Shown: positions 18,105-28,262, numbered from the stretch's first letter. The stretch: DNA of 64,000 nucleotides from Dryocola clanedunensis (GCF_025215155.1 NZ_JALHAM010000117.1); one strand, 5' to 3'. Numbers and translations: made by a program. The notes: generated from the sequence alone by a model not told the origin.

Positions 18105-18933
18105 CAATCGTATTGAAGTGAGCGGCCTGAATATCGACTATCCAGCCGCGCGGGTGGTCAACAACCTGTCGTTTACCCTGGGTAACGAACGGCTGGCGCT
18201 GGTGGGGGAATCCGGCTCGGGCAAATCGATGACCGCCAGGGCGCTGATGGGCCTGGTGCGCAAGCCGGGCAAGGTCAGCGCCGGGCAGCTCAATGTGCTG
18301 GGCAATGATTTGCTGACGATAAAAAACCGCGGCTGGCAGCAGCTGCGCGGCAACGATATTGCGATGGTGCTTCAGGATCCCCGCTACGCGCTGAACCCGG
18401 TTAAAAACGTTGCGCAGCAGATTGACGAAGCGCTTAGCCTGCATCAGAAGCTCTCTTCAGCCCAGCGGCGTGAGCGCATTCGCGAAGTTATTCATGCCGT
18501 GGGTTTGCAGGATAACGTCCTGTCCCGCTACCCGGCTGAGCTTTCCGGTGGGATGGGCCAACGCGTGATGATTGCCATCGCGCTGGTGAATAACCCGAAG
18601 GTACTGATTGCCGATGAGCCAACGTCGGCGCTGGATGCACGGCTGCGCAACCAGATCCTCGAGCTGCTCGTGGAGCAATGCGAACAAAGACAGATGGCGA
18701 TGCTGCTGATAAGCCACGACCTGCCGCTGGTGGCGCAGCACTGCCAGCGCGTGCTGGTAATGTATCAGGGCCAGAAAGTGGATGAGATGGCGGCCAGCTC
18801 GCTCTCTACGGCGACCCATCCCTACACACGCACGCTATGGACCTGTCGTCCGAATGCCGCGACCTACGGCACCCTGCTGCCAACGCTCGACCGTAATCAG
18901 AATTTACAAGGAGAGGCCCATGGCGATCGTTGA
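18097..18933 (+). CDS. ABC transporter ATP-binding protein, DppD-like
   Basis: Cytoplasmic ATPase of 278 residues. Walker A is GESGSGKS (about 40-47), the signature is LSGGMGQR, Walker B is VLIADEPTSALD, and the switch histidine is in LLISHDLPLV. DppD/OppD relatives carry a C-terminal segment around HPYTRTLW, present here (HPYTRTLWTCRP). It is shorter than typical DppD (about 330) and lacks the usual C-terminal four-cysteine iron-sulphur motif of that group. Overlaps the preceding permease gene by 8 bp and the next ATPase gene by 14 bp. Confidence 0.85.
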   Translation: MTDNRIEVSGLNIDYPAARVVNNLSFTLGNERLALVGESGSGKSMTARALMGLVRKPGKVSAGQLNVLGNDLLTIKNRGWQQLRGNDIAMVLQDPRYALNPVKNVAQQIDEALSLHQKLSSAQRRERIREVIHAVGLQDNVLSRYPAELSGGMGQRVMIAIALVNNPKVLIADEPTSALDARLRNQILELLVEQCEQRQMAMLLISHDLPLVAQHCQRVLVMYQGQKVDEMAASSLSTATHPYTRTLWTCRPNAATYGTLLPTLDRNQNLQGEAHGDR

Positions 18934-19642
18934 GGTCAGCAATCTGAACGTACAGTTCACCGCTAAAGGCCAGACTAAAACCGCCGTCCGCGCGGCTAGT
19001 TTTGCAATCGAAGAAGGCGAGACGTTCAGCCTGATTGGCGCATCCGGCTGTGGGAAATCAACAATCTTACGCGTGCTGGCAGGGCTGCAGCGGGAGTGGT
19101 CTGGCGAGGTAAAACTTCTGGGTAAAATCATTCAGCCCGGCGAACGTTTTCAGGGGGAGCTTCGCCGCAACGTGCAGATGGTTTTCCAGGATCCCTACGC
19201 CTCGCTGCACCCAAACCATACGATTTACCGCACGCTCGCGGAACCGCTTAAGATCCACCGGGAAGCGCAAATCTCTGAACGGGTAGCGGAGGCATTGATG
19301 CAGGTTGGCCTACCGGCAGACGCCGCGAAACGCTATCCGCATCAGCTCTCCGGCGGCCAGCGTCAGCGCGTGGCGATTGCGCGCGCCCTGCTACTGCGGC
19401 CAAAAATCCTGCTGCTCGACGAGCCGACGTCGGCGCTGGATATGTCCGTTCAGGCGGAAATCCTCAACCTGTTAAATCGCCTGAAGCAGCAGTTCGGTAT
19501 GACTTATCTGCTGGTTAGCCACGATGCTGACGTCATTGCGCATATGTCCGACCGCGCGGCCTTTATGGCCGATGGCGCTATTCAGCACGAGTACGAGCGT
19601 GCGGCGCTTGTCCGCGGCGAGCACAGTATGGCAGCAGCTTAA
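18920..19642 (+). CDS. ABC transporter ATP-binding protein, DppF-like
   Basis: Second ATPase, 240 residues from the ATG at 18920, preceded by AAGGAGAGG; a much earlier in-frame start at 18782 is rejected since it lies deep within the previous gene. Walker A GASGCGKS (about 37-44), Q-loop MVFQDPYASLHP, signature LSGGQRQR, Walker B ILLLDEPTSALD and switch LLVSHDADVI are all intact. Pairs with the preceding ATPase to power import. Shorter than DppF (about 330) because it ends soon after the H-loop. Last gene of the operon. Confidence 0.85.
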   Translation: MAIVEVSNLNVQFTAKGQTKTAVRAASFAIEEGETFSLIGASGCGKSTILRVLAGLQREWSGEVKLLGKIIQPGERFQGELRRNVQMVFQDPYASLHPNHTIYRTLAEPLKIHREAQISERVAEALMQVGLPADAAKRYPHQLSGGQRQRVAIARALLLRPKILLLDEPTSALDMSVQAEILNLLNRLKQQFGMTYLLVSHDADVIAHMSDRAAFMADGAIQHEYERAALVRGEHSMAAA

Positions 19643-19804
19643 GCCCCATGATGGCACATTTTGCACTATTTCAGTGCTTTCAGACCCCAGCGCCTGATGC
19701 CTCCCTCAGAATGAAAATGCGCAAAATGCAATCTCATGTGATTAATTGTTGCGCTCCTCCAGTTTCGCTAAGTGGTTTATCCTGATTTCGCTTAGGGACG
19801 GCGA

Positions 19805-19855
19805 AGTGGCGTATTCCCTGCAATACTCAATATGTGTATCGCGTGATACGCCACT
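19805..19855 (+). promoter_or_regulatory. Structured mRNA leader of patA
   Basis: A perfect 10-bp stem AGTGGCGTAT (19805-19814) / ATACGCCACT (19846-19855) encloses 31 bases, inside which ATAC and GTAT can pair again. The right arm ends three bases before the AGGAG ribosome site (19859-19863) of the TTG-initiated patA. Confidence 0.5.
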
Positions 19856-19869
19856 CCCAGGAGCACATT

Positions 19870-21267
<1,398 letters not shown>

Positions 21268-21276
21268 TAAACCTGC

Positions 21277-21333
21277 GCTTATCTGGTCTACGCAACAGAG
21301 TCGTAGGGTGGATAAGCGCAGCGTCATCTCCAA
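21277..21333. repeat. REP-like inverted pair
   Basis: Inverted halves CGCTTATCTGGTCTACG and CGTAGGGTGGATAAGCG around a 9-base centre, between the convergent patA and lsrG. Shares the GGATAAGCGCAGCG core with other repeats of the window. Confidence 0.65.
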
Positions 21334-21338
21334 AAGAA

Positions 21339-21629
21339 TTACGGCAGCAGCCCGACAAAACTCCGCTTCTTGCGCGGCTCGGACATCATGCCGTCCAGCT
21401 TCTCCACGCAGTCCAGATAGTGTGGCGTTTTTTTATGCGCCAGCACCGCTTCGTCGTTCTGATAGGCCTCGTAGATAAAGAACCGCGTAGCCACCTCCGG
21501 GTCCTGCAAAACGTCGAAGCGCAGATTACCCGGCTCTTTAATCGAACCTTCGTGGTTGGCGCGGAAGACCTCCAGAAACTCGTCTACCCGCTCGGGCTTG
21601 ATGTTTATTTCCACCAGCGTCACGTTCAT
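21339..21629 (-). CDS. lsrG: (4S)-4-hydroxy-5-phosphonooxypentane-2,3-dione isomerase LsrG
   Basis: A 96-residue ABM-fold enzyme acting on phospho-AI-2 in the cytoplasm, isomerising it so that LsrF can process it further. The sequence (MNVTLVEINIKPERVDEFLE, FIYEAYQNDEAVLAHKKTPHY, RKKRSFVGLLP) matches E. coli LsrG over the full length. Its start overlaps the lsrF stop by four bases (ATGA), and it is the last gene of lsrACDBFG. Confidence 0.93.
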   Translation of the reverse strand: MNVTLVEINIKPERVDEFLEVFRANHEGSIKEPGNLRFDVLQDPEVATRFFIYEAYQNDEAVLAHKKTPHYLDCVEKLDGMMSEPRKKRSFVGLLP

Positions 21630-22516
21630 GCCTTATCTCCCTGATGTTTTTCATCCTGCCAGAACTGGTAAGCCTCGCGGGATGACATATTCTCGTGCAC
21701 CACTTTCTTCACCGCTTTGAGCATGGCCAGCGGGGCTTCTGACTGGAAGATATTCCGCCCCATATCCACGCCGGATGCCCCCTGGTCTATTGCACGGAAG
21801 CACATCTCCAGCGCCTCCTGCTCCGGCAGCTTTTTGCCCCCGGCGATAACGATCGGCACCGGGCAGCTCGCGGCTACCTTCTCGAAGCTTTCTTCCACAA
21901 AGTAAGTTTTTACAAACTGCGCGCCTATCTCGGCGGCGATGCGGCTGGCGAGCGAGAAATAGCGGGCGTCGCGCGCCATCTCTTTGCCAACGCCCGTAAC
22001 AGCAAGCGTGGGGATACCGTAGCGCGTCCCTTCATCCACCAGCCTGATGATGTTGTTGATAGACTGGTGCTCATACTCGCTGCCGATATAGATCTGCGCC
22101 GCTACCGCGCAGGCGTTCAGGCGCAGCGCGTCCTCCATCGTCACCGCCACGCTTTCGCGAGAGAGTTCGCTCAGAATTGAGTTTCCCCCGGACGCGCGCA
22201 GCACAACGGGTTTATTGGTGGCGGGAGGCACGACGCTGCGCAAAATACCGCGGGTACACATCAGCACATCGGTTTCTTCAAACAGAGGCGCAATGGACAG
22301 GTCGATACGCTCAAGGCCGGTGGTCGGCCCCTGGAAGTAGCCGTGGTCGAAGGCCAGCATCACGGTGCGTCCGGTGTCGGGGTTGAAGATGCGGGCCAGC
22401 CGCGACTGCATGCCCCAGTCCAGCGCGCCGCTGCCCTTCAGGTAGAAGGCTTTATTCTCCTGCGGGCGGCCAATACCGTAGTCCTTGCCTTCTCTGATAT
22501 CGTCTAAATCTGCCAT
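21626..22516 (-). CDS. lsrF: 3-hydroxy-5-phosphonooxypentane-2,4-dione thiolase LsrF
   Basis: Class I aldolase-fold enzyme of 296 residues that transfers an acetyl group from processed phospho-AI-2 to CoA, giving dihydroxyacetone phosphate and acetyl-CoA. Family segments visible: MLAFDHGYFQGPTTGLERID, VVLRASGGNSILSELS, VKTYFVEESFEKV and VIAGGKKLPEQEALEM, the last near the active-site lysine region. Begins with MADLDDIREGKDYGIG as in E. coli. Lies 11 bp after lsrB and overlaps lsrG, so expressed with the lsr operon. Confidence 0.93.
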   Translation of the reverse strand: MADLDDIREGKDYGIGRPQENKAFYLKGSGALDWGMQSRLARIFNPDTGRTVMLAFDHGYFQGPTTGLERIDLSIAPLFEETDVLMCTRGILRSVVPPATNKPVVLRASGGNSILSELSRESVAVTMEDALRLNACAVAAQIYIGSEYEHQSINNIIRLVDEGTRYGIPTLAVTGVGKEMARDARYFSLASRIAAEIGAQFVKTYFVEESFEKVAASCPVPIVIAGGKKLPEQEALEMCFRAIDQGASGVDMGRNIFQSEAPLAMLKAVKKVVHENMSSREAYQFWQDEKHQGDKA

Positions 22517-22527
22517 TTGTGCCTCCC

Positions 22528-23547
22528 TCAGAAGTCGTATTTGCCGATGTTCTCTTTGGTGAATACCACGCGCTCCGGCAGCAGCACGATGCCGTTCCCC
22601 TTCGCTTCATACTGGTAGCCCTGCACGCTGTTAGGCTCAACCTTCAGCTTGCCGATCTTCGCCACGTCTACGCTGTCGCCAACGTTAAGATCGCCCTTTT
22701 TCAGCATGGTATTGGCGACGTTGACTGCAATTTCTCCCTGCTGAACGACATCCCACAGGCCGAAGGCTTTTACCGTGCCGCGCTCAACGTACGGGCGCAT
22801 GACGTTTGGCGTGCTGAAGCCGACGATCGCCACATTGGTACGTTTCAGGTTTTCAGCAGCCTGAGCGGCGGCAGGCAAAGCGTTGGCATCCGGCGCGATG
22901 ATCGCATCCAGATCCGGGTAGGCTTTTAAGATCCCCTCGGCGGTTTGCAGAGATTTAGTGGCGTCGTTATAGCCAAACTGCGTGGTGACGATCTGCCACT
23001 GCGGGTGCTCTTTGGCGATCTTTGCCTTCGCCTCTTTCACCCACTGGTTCTGATCGGTGACGGTCGGGCTGGAGTAGAAGAAGGCAACTTTAGCGGCAGG
23101 CTTAGTCACCTGTTTTTCCGCCATCTCCACCAGCATGCCGCCGAGCTGCTGCGGCGTGCCCTGATTGATGTAAATGCTGCGGCATTCCGGTTTGGTATCT
23201 GAATCCCACGTCAGCACTTTCACCCCGCGCTGCATGGCGCGTTTAAGGGCGGGGCACAGGCCGTCAGGCGATACCGCCGAAACGATAATCGCGTTGTAGC
23301 CCTGGTTCACGAAATTATTGATGAGCTGCACCTGGCCCGAGACGCTCGGCTCGGTCGGCCCGTCATAGGTCACCGGCACGCCCAAATCTTTCCCGGCCTG
23401 CATCGCGCCGTTGCCGCCGCTGGTGAAGAAACCGACGCCCACCAGTTTAGGGATGAAGGCAATGCGATCGGCAGCCTGCGCGGTGACAGCCCCAAAGGCC
23501 AGGGCCAGCGCGCTGAGCTGAAGTATGCGTTTTGCTGTCTGTTTCAT
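22528..23547 (-). CDS. lsrB: AI-2 periplasmic binding protein LsrB
   Basis: Periplasmic sugar-binding-type protein of 339 residues. The signal peptide is about residues 1-25 (MKQTAKRILQLSALALAFGA...QAAD). The mature start RIAFIPKLVGVGFFTSGG and the segments VKVLTWDSDTKPECRSIYINQGT and IIAPDANALPAAAQAAEN match E. coli/Salmonella LsrB, including the AI-2 contacts around WDSDT and PDANA. Delivers AI-2 to the LsrCD channel. One base separates it from lsrD. Confidence 0.94.
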   Translation of the reverse strand: MKQTAKRILQLSALALAFGAVTAQAADRIAFIPKLVGVGFFTSGGNGAMQAGKDLGVPVTYDGPTEPSVSGQVQLINNFVNQGYNAIIVSAVSPDGLCPALKRAMQRGVKVLTWDSDTKPECRSIYINQGTPQQLGGMLVEMAEKQVTKPAAKVAFFYSSPTVTDQNQWVKEAKAKIAKEHPQWQIVTTQFGYNDATKSLQTAEGILKAYPDLDAIIAPDANALPAAAQAAENLKRTNVAIVGFSTPNVMRPYVERGTVKAFGLWDVVQQGEIAVNVANTMLKKGDLNVGDSVDVAKIGKLKVEPNSVQGYQYEAKGNGIVLLPERVVFTKENIGKYDF

Positions 23548-23548
23548 A

Positions 23549-24553
23549 TCAAACTCCCGTTAGTTTTCTGCTGCCGCGCAGGCGGTGCCAGGCCGCCCGT
23601 AGGTATTCGCGGTGTAAACTCACTGAACGACCAATGACCACCACAATCAGCAGCGCACCGGACAACGCGCTCGATACCTGATTAGGCACGCCAGTCATCT
23701 GTAACCCCTGTTGCAGATACCCCACCAGCAGCGCCGCCAGTGCCGTCCCCAAAATGGAACCGGAGCCGCCGTAGATATTTGCCCCACCCAGCACCGCCGC
23801 GGTCAGCGCGGGCATCAGCAAATCCCGCCCCAGATCCGAACGCGCCGAGCCAAAATAGGAAACCAGCACAATCGCCGCCACCGCCGAGGCAAGGCCCACC
23901 ATGCCGTAAACGCCGTACAGCGAACCGTTCACCGGCAGCGCCGCATAGCGCGCCGCTCGTGGATTCTGGCCAATCATGAAGATATGGCGGCCAAAACGGG
24001 CGCGGTGGGTTATCAGCCAGAACAGCAGCGTGATAACGGCAAACATCACCAGCGGGACCGGCAGGCCGAGCAGGGTAAGATTGGCGAAGCCAGTAAAGGC
24101 ATCCGGGAAACCGCCGATGCCCTCATAACCCGTCGCCCCTGCCATGCCGGAGAGCAGCAGCGCCCCGCCGCCGAACAGATAGAGCGTGCCGAGGGTAATA
24201 ACCAGCGGGCTGATACCGGTGTAGTGAATGAGCGCGGCGTTAAACAGTCCGCACAGCAGACCCACGGCAAGCGTCAGGATCACCGCCAGGGAAATGGGCA
24301 AACCTGCCTGTAACATCACGCCCAGGGCAATGGCGCACAGGCCAATGGTCGACCCCAGCGAGATATCAATGCCGCCGCTGATAATCACTAAGGTCAGGGG
24401 CAGCGCGACGATACCAATGCAGATGAAATCGCTGGTGCTGAACAGCAGCATATTGATATCCAGCATCCGGGGGTTCACCGCGCCAAACAGCAGGATCTCC
24501 GCCACCAGAATCAGCAGCAGCGTGAGTTCCCAGTTGAGTTTCAGCTTGCTCAT
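23549..24553 (-). CDS. lsrD: AI-2 import permease LsrD
   Basis: Inner membrane permease of the ribose/BPD_transp_2 family, 334 residues, about eight to ten hydrophobic segments. GGIDISLGSTIGLCAIALGV and LGGANIYGGSGSILGTALAALL are the two family signatures. Heterodimer partner of LsrC in the AI-2 importer. Start overlaps the lsrC stop by one base (TGATG). Confidence 0.92.
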   Translation of the reverse strand: MSKLKLNWELTLLLILVAEILLFGAVNPRMLDINMLLFSTSDFICIGIVALPLTLVIISGGIDISLGSTIGLCAIALGVMLQAGLPISLAVILTLAVGLLCGLFNAALIHYTGISPLVITLGTLYLFGGGALLLSGMAGATGYEGIGGFPDAFTGFANLTLLGLPVPLVMFAVITLLFWLITHRARFGRHIFMIGQNPRAARYAALPVNGSLYGVYGMVGLASAVAAIVLVSYFGSARSDLGRDLLMPALTAAVLGGANIYGGSGSILGTALAALLVGYLQQGLQMTGVPNQVSSALSGALLIVVVIGRSVSLHREYLRAAWHRLRGSRKLTGV

Positions 24554-25584
24554 CAGGCCACGTCCTTCTTTTTACGGGGGAAGGGTTTGACGTTTTTCGC
24601 CCCCGGCGCAGGGGGAACAAAACGGCTGTATTTCTGCGCCCGCTGATGGCGGGCCAGCGCCTGACGTAGCCGCCCATCCAGCACCAGCACGCCCAGAAGC
24701 ACCAGTCCGGCGATAAAGTCATTCCACCAGGCCGGGAGCTTAAACAGCACCAGCACGGTGTCGATCTGCGTGAGGAAAAAAGCGCCCAGAAACGCGCCGA
24801 TTACCGTGCCCGTTCCGCCGAGCAGGGAGATGCCGCCCAGCACGCAAGCGGCGATGGCCTTCATCTCCAGCCCGCTGCCCGTCTGGTTGGGCACAAAGCC
24901 AATCTGCGAAGCGAAGATAATCCCGGCAATAGCGGCGAGCATACCGTTGAAAGTAAAAGCTAAAAGACGGGTACGATTCACCGCAACGCCAAGCTGACGC
25001 GCAGCGGCCAGGTTATCCCCTACCGCGTAAAAATCGCGTCCGAAGGTGGTACGTGCCAGTACCCAGGCGGCCAGCGCAACCAGAACGAGTACCAACATAC
25101 CCAGCGGCGAAATACCTAATATCAGCGGCTCAGAAAGAGATTTCAGGCTTGCGGGCAGCCCTTCAATCCACTTACCACCCGTCCACAGCAACATCCCGCC
25201 GCGATAAAGCCCGAGGGTGCCAAGCGTGGCGACAATGGCCGGAATACGCAGCCAGACCACCAGCACGCCGTTGAAAAAGCCTGCCGCTGCGCCAACCGCC
25301 AGGGCAAACAGCATCGCCACGGGAAGGCTATAGCCTCCGTTTAACGCCATGCCGACCGCAATGGCACAAAGGCCCACCGTCGAGCCAACGGAGACATCAA
25401 TGTTGCGCGTCAGCATCACCATTGAAGCGCCTACCGCAAGCAGGATCAGGATCTGCGAGCTGGTGAAAATCATGCTCAGCGTTTGCAGGCTAAAGTAGCT
25501 GTGGTTAAGTACCACCAGCATGGCAAAGAGGGCCAGGATGGCGAGCAGCGCGCTCAGCTCGCGGTTTTTCAGCAGATTTTTCAT
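24553..25584 (-). CDS. lsrC: AI-2 import permease LsrC
   Basis: Inner membrane permease of 343 residues, paralogue of LsrD. Signatures NIDVSVGSTVGLCAIAVGMA and LGGISLLGGTGTVIGAFLGA are intact. The hydrophilic C-terminal tail ends in lysines and arginines (VKPFPRKKKDVA). Overlaps the lsrA stop by four bases (ATGA), indicating coupled translation. Confidence 0.92.
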   Translation of the reverse strand: MKNLLKNRELSALLAILALFAMLVVLNHSYFSLQTLSMIFTSSQILILLAVGASMVMLTRNIDVSVGSTVGLCAIAVGMALNGGYSLPVAMLFALAVGAAAGFFNGVLVVWLRIPAIVATLGTLGLYRGGMLLWTGGKWIEGLPASLKSLSEPLILGISPLGMLVLVLVALAAWVLARTTFGRDFYAVGDNLAAARQLGVAVNRTRLLAFTFNGMLAAIAGIIFASQIGFVPNQTGSGLEMKAIAACVLGGISLLGGTGTVIGAFLGAFFLTQIDTVLVLFKLPAWWNDFIAGLVLLGVLVLDGRLRQALARHQRAQKYSRFVPPAPGAKNVKPFPRKKKDVA

Positions 25585-27080
25585 ACGTGTCCTCCACCAA
25601 ACGCCATGCTCATCATTCGATCGACGTTGATAGAAGGTTTGTGCAGTTCGCCGTTCAGCGCCCCCTGGTGCATGACCAGCACGCGATCCGCCAGCCCGAC
25701 AAACTCGTCCAGATCGCTTGAGATCATCAGCACCGCCACGTTCTGCGCCGCGACGCTTTTGATCAGCTGATAGATATCCGCCCGCGCCGCCACATCCACG
25801 CCGCGCGTAGGCTCATCGACGATCAACAGCAAAGGATTGGCTTCCAGACAGCGAGCCAGCAGGACTTTTTGCTGGTTGCCACCGGAAAGCGTGCGTACGG
25901 TTTGTTCGGCGTTATTCAGCTTGATACCCAGCGCGCGGTGATACCGCTCCACCACCGCCGCCTCACGTTTGTTTTGCTGCCAGAGGCTCGGCTCGTTCAG
26001 CGCTACGGTGTTCCAGCGGATCGGCGCATCGAGGAAAAGGCCGGAAACCTGACGATCTTCCGGCAGATAGATCAGCCCGCGATCGAGGCGCGATTTTGTA
26101 CGATCGCCGCTGATTTCCCGGTTTTCGAGATAGATCCGCCCGCCGCGTACCGGTCTTAATCCGTAAAGCGTCTCGGCCAGTTCGGTTCGCCCCGATCCCA
26201 CTAATCCGGCAAGGCCCACGATCTCCCCTGCGTACAGCTCAAAACTCAGATCGATAAAGCCTTCCCCGGTCAGCTCTTCTATCCGCATGACCGGGAAGTC
26301 CTGCGGCTCGGTGCGGCGGTTGCCCGGCAGCGCCAGCCACAATTTTTGCGTATCGCTGAGCGAGTACTGGCGGTTAACCGGCGTCATCGCGTTGATCAGC
26401 TGTTCGTCCAGCAGCTGCGACGTCTCGCCATGCAGCACCACCGCCCCGTCGCGCATCACCGAAATGTGGCTGGCGAGCCTGCGGATCTCCGGCAGCTTGT
26501 GGGAAATAAAAACGATGCCGACGCCCAGATCCTGCAACGCGCGGATCTGGCGGAACAGCCGCTCGGTTTCGCCAGGCGTCAGGGAAGCCGTTGGCTCATC
26601 GAGGATCAGGATCTTCGCCTCGCGCATCAGCCCACGCAGGATCTCCACCATCTGCTGATCCGCAACTTCCAGCGTGCTGGCCGTCGCCATCAGCGGGATC
26701 TGACATTCGAGCTGGCGCATTTTTTCGAGCAGGCGTCCCTCTGAAGCGGCATGGCGGGGCAAACGGAAAAGGATATTTTCCCGCACGGTAAGGTTGGGAA
26801 AGAGCATGGGTTCCTGCGGCACCAGATAGATGCCCAGCTCATGGGCCTGCCCAGGTGTTAAGCGCGCAAACTGCCTGCCGTTAATTTTCAGTTCACCGCG
26901 ATCCGGCGTTTCAACGCCGGCGATTATCTTCATTAACGTCGATTTCCCCGCCCCGTTACCGCCCAGCAAAGCGTGGACCTGCCCGGCATAGAGAGCAAAA
27001 TCAATGTCTTTCAGGACGCTCACGCCGGAGAACTGCTTGCTGATGCGGCAGGCTTCCAGCACGGGTTTCATATCAGGCAT
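25581..27080 (-). CDS. lsrA: AI-2 import ATP-binding protein LsrA
   Basis: Sugar-type double-cassette ATPase of 499 residues. The first cassette has Walker A GGNGAGKST and Walker B ILILDEPTASL. The second has the degenerate GLVGSGRTELAE, signature LSGGNQQKV and Walker B LLIVDEPTRGVD. The start at 27080 (MPDMKPVLEACRISKQFSG) has GGAG five bases before it; an in-frame ATG at 27128 would extend through the operator region and is rejected. Drives AI-2 uptake through LsrCD. First gene of lsrACDBFG, divergent from lsrR. Confidence 0.93.
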   Translation of the reverse strand: MPDMKPVLEACRISKQFSGVSVLKDIDFALYAGQVHALLGGNGAGKSTLMKIIAGVETPDRGELKINGRQFARLTPGQAHELGIYLVPQEPMLFPNLTVRENILFRLPRHAASEGRLLEKMRQLECQIPLMATASTLEVADQQMVEILRGLMREAKILILDEPTASLTPGETERLFRQIRALQDLGVGIVFISHKLPEIRRLASHISVMRDGAVVLHGETSQLLDEQLINAMTPVNRQYSLSDTQKLWLALPGNRRTEPQDFPVMRIEELTGEGFIDLSFELYAGEIVGLAGLVGSGRTELAETLYGLRPVRGGRIYLENREISGDRTKSRLDRGLIYLPEDRQVSGLFLDAPIRWNTVALNEPSLWQQNKREAAVVERYHRALGIKLNNAEQTVRTLSGGNQQKVLLARCLEANPLLLIVDEPTRGVDVAARADIYQLIKSVAAQNVAVLMISSDLDEFVGLADRVLVMHQGALNGELHKPSINVDRMMSMAFGGGHV

Positions 27081-27094
27081 CTTCGCTCCACAAT

Positions 27095-27127
27095 TGAACA
27101 AAAGAGAAATTAAGTTAATAATGTTCA
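27095..27127. promoter_or_regulatory. Candidate LsrR operator, lsrA side
   Basis: Inverted half-sites TGAACA (27095-27100) and TGTTCA (27122-27127) separated by 21 bases; the match extends one more base each side (TTGAACA/TGTTCAA). Lies 15-47 bases upstream of the lsrA start. Confidence 0.5.
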
Positions 27128-27257
27128 AAAGCGTAGACGCCGATATATGTTTACAACCGGGCCGCGATCACAAATTTTTTAAATAGATCGGCTAAAACCT
27201 CAGCATCACTAAATGATCTTTTTGCCGTGTGCTTCACATTTTCCACCCCGGCATCTT

Positions 27258-27290
27258 CGAACATATGATCTAAATTTTAATAAGAGTTCA
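27258..27290. promoter_or_regulatory. Candidate LsrR operator, lsrR side
   Basis: Half-sites CGAACA (27258-27263) and AGTTCA (27285-27290), again with exactly 21 bases between them, ending three bases before the lsrR start. Same geometry as the site on the lsrA side, consistent with autoregulation. Confidence 0.45.
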
Positions 27291-27293
27291 CCT

Positions 27294-28262
27294 ATGAGCG
27301 ACAAACGAGCAGAAGAAGGACGCCTTGCCGGCCTGCCGATGGCAGAAGAGGAGCTACTCGCCAGGGTGGCATGGTCTTACTACCACGACGGACTGACGCA
27401 GAACGATATCGGCGAGCGGCTTGGGCTGCCGCGCCTGAAAATTTCCCGACTGCTGGAGAAAGGCCGCCAGTGCGGGGTGATCCGCGTGCAGATCAACTCG
27501 CGCTTCGAAGGGTGCCTGGCGCTGGAAACAGAGTTGCAGCGGCGGTTCGGGCTGAAGATTGCCCGGGTGCTGCCCGCGCTGAATACCTCGGCGATGAATA
27601 CCCGTCTGGGGATCGGTGCCGCTCAGTCGCTGATGGGCGTGCTGGAGCCGGGGCAGATGCTGGCGGTCGGCTTCGGCGAGGCCACCATGAGCTGCCTGCA
27701 ACACCTGAGCGGTTTTATCGGCTCACAGCAGATTCGTCTGGTGACGCTTTCCGGCGGAGTCGGGCCGTACATGACCGGCATCGGCCAGCTCGATGCGGCC
27801 TGTAGCGTCAGTATGATCCCCGCCCCCCTGCGCGTGTCGTCGCCGCAGGTGGCAGAAATTTTAAGGATGGAGTCGAGCGTGCGGGATGTGATCCTCGCCG
27901 CTACGGCGGCTGACGTGGCGGTGGTGGGTATCGGCGCGATTAACCAGAAGCGCGATGCCACCATTCTGCGATCCGGCTACATCAGCGAAGGCGAACAGCT
28001 GATGTACGCCCGCAAAGGGGCGGTGGGCGATATCCTGGGCTATTTCCTGCAGGCGGACGGCGAACTGGTGGAGGGGCTGGAAATCCACCGTGAGTTACTG
28101 GGCGTGACGCTGGATGACCTTTCTCATCTGCCGACTATCGTTGGCGTGGCGGGGGGTCAGGACAAAGCCGAAGCTGTATATGCCGCGCTGAAAGGCCGCC
28201 ACATCAATGGCCTGGTGACGGAAGAAGAGACCGCGCGGGCGGTACTGGCACTGGCGGAGTAA
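27294..28262 (+). CDS. lsrR: Transcriptional repressor LsrR
   Basis: SorC/DeoR-type repressor of the lsr genes, released by phospho-AI-2. With the ATG at 27294 it is 322 residues (E. coli 317); an earlier in-frame start at 27213 is rejected because it would run through the operator region and adds residues absent from the family. The N-terminal helix-turn-helix is YHDGLTQNDIGERLGLPRLK, then a sugar-phosphate-binding domain with GIGAAQSLMGVLEPGQ, FGEATMSCLQHLSGF and RKGAVGDILGYFLQADG. Followed 40 bp later by lsrK, forming lsrRK. Confidence 0.93.
   Translation: MSDKRAEEGRLAGLPMAEEELLARVAWSYYHDGLTQNDIGERLGLPRLKISRLLEKGRQCGVIRVQINSRFEGCLALETELQRRFGLKIARVLPALNTSAMNTRLGIGAAQSLMGVLEPGQMLAVGFGEATMSCLQHLSGFIGSQQIRLVTLSGGVGPYMTGIGQLDAACSVSMIPAPLRVSSPQVAEILRMESSVRDVILAATAADVAVVGIGAINQKRDATILRSGYISEGEQLMYARKGAVGDILGYFLQADGELVEGLEIHRELLGVTLDDLSHLPTIVGVAGGQDKAEAVYAALKGRHINGLVTEEETARAVLALAE

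Noticed and set aside
19651..19667. TGGCAC...TTGCA upstream of patA as a sigma-54 promoter
   Set aside because: E. coli patA is reported as sigma-54 dependent, but here only three bases separate TGGCAC and TTGC instead of five, so GG and GC do not fall at -24/-12. No other match with correct spacing was found.
27213..27293. Upstream start for lsrR
   Set aside because: It would add 27 residues absent from LsrR and run through the candidate operator; MSDKRAEEG is a better start.
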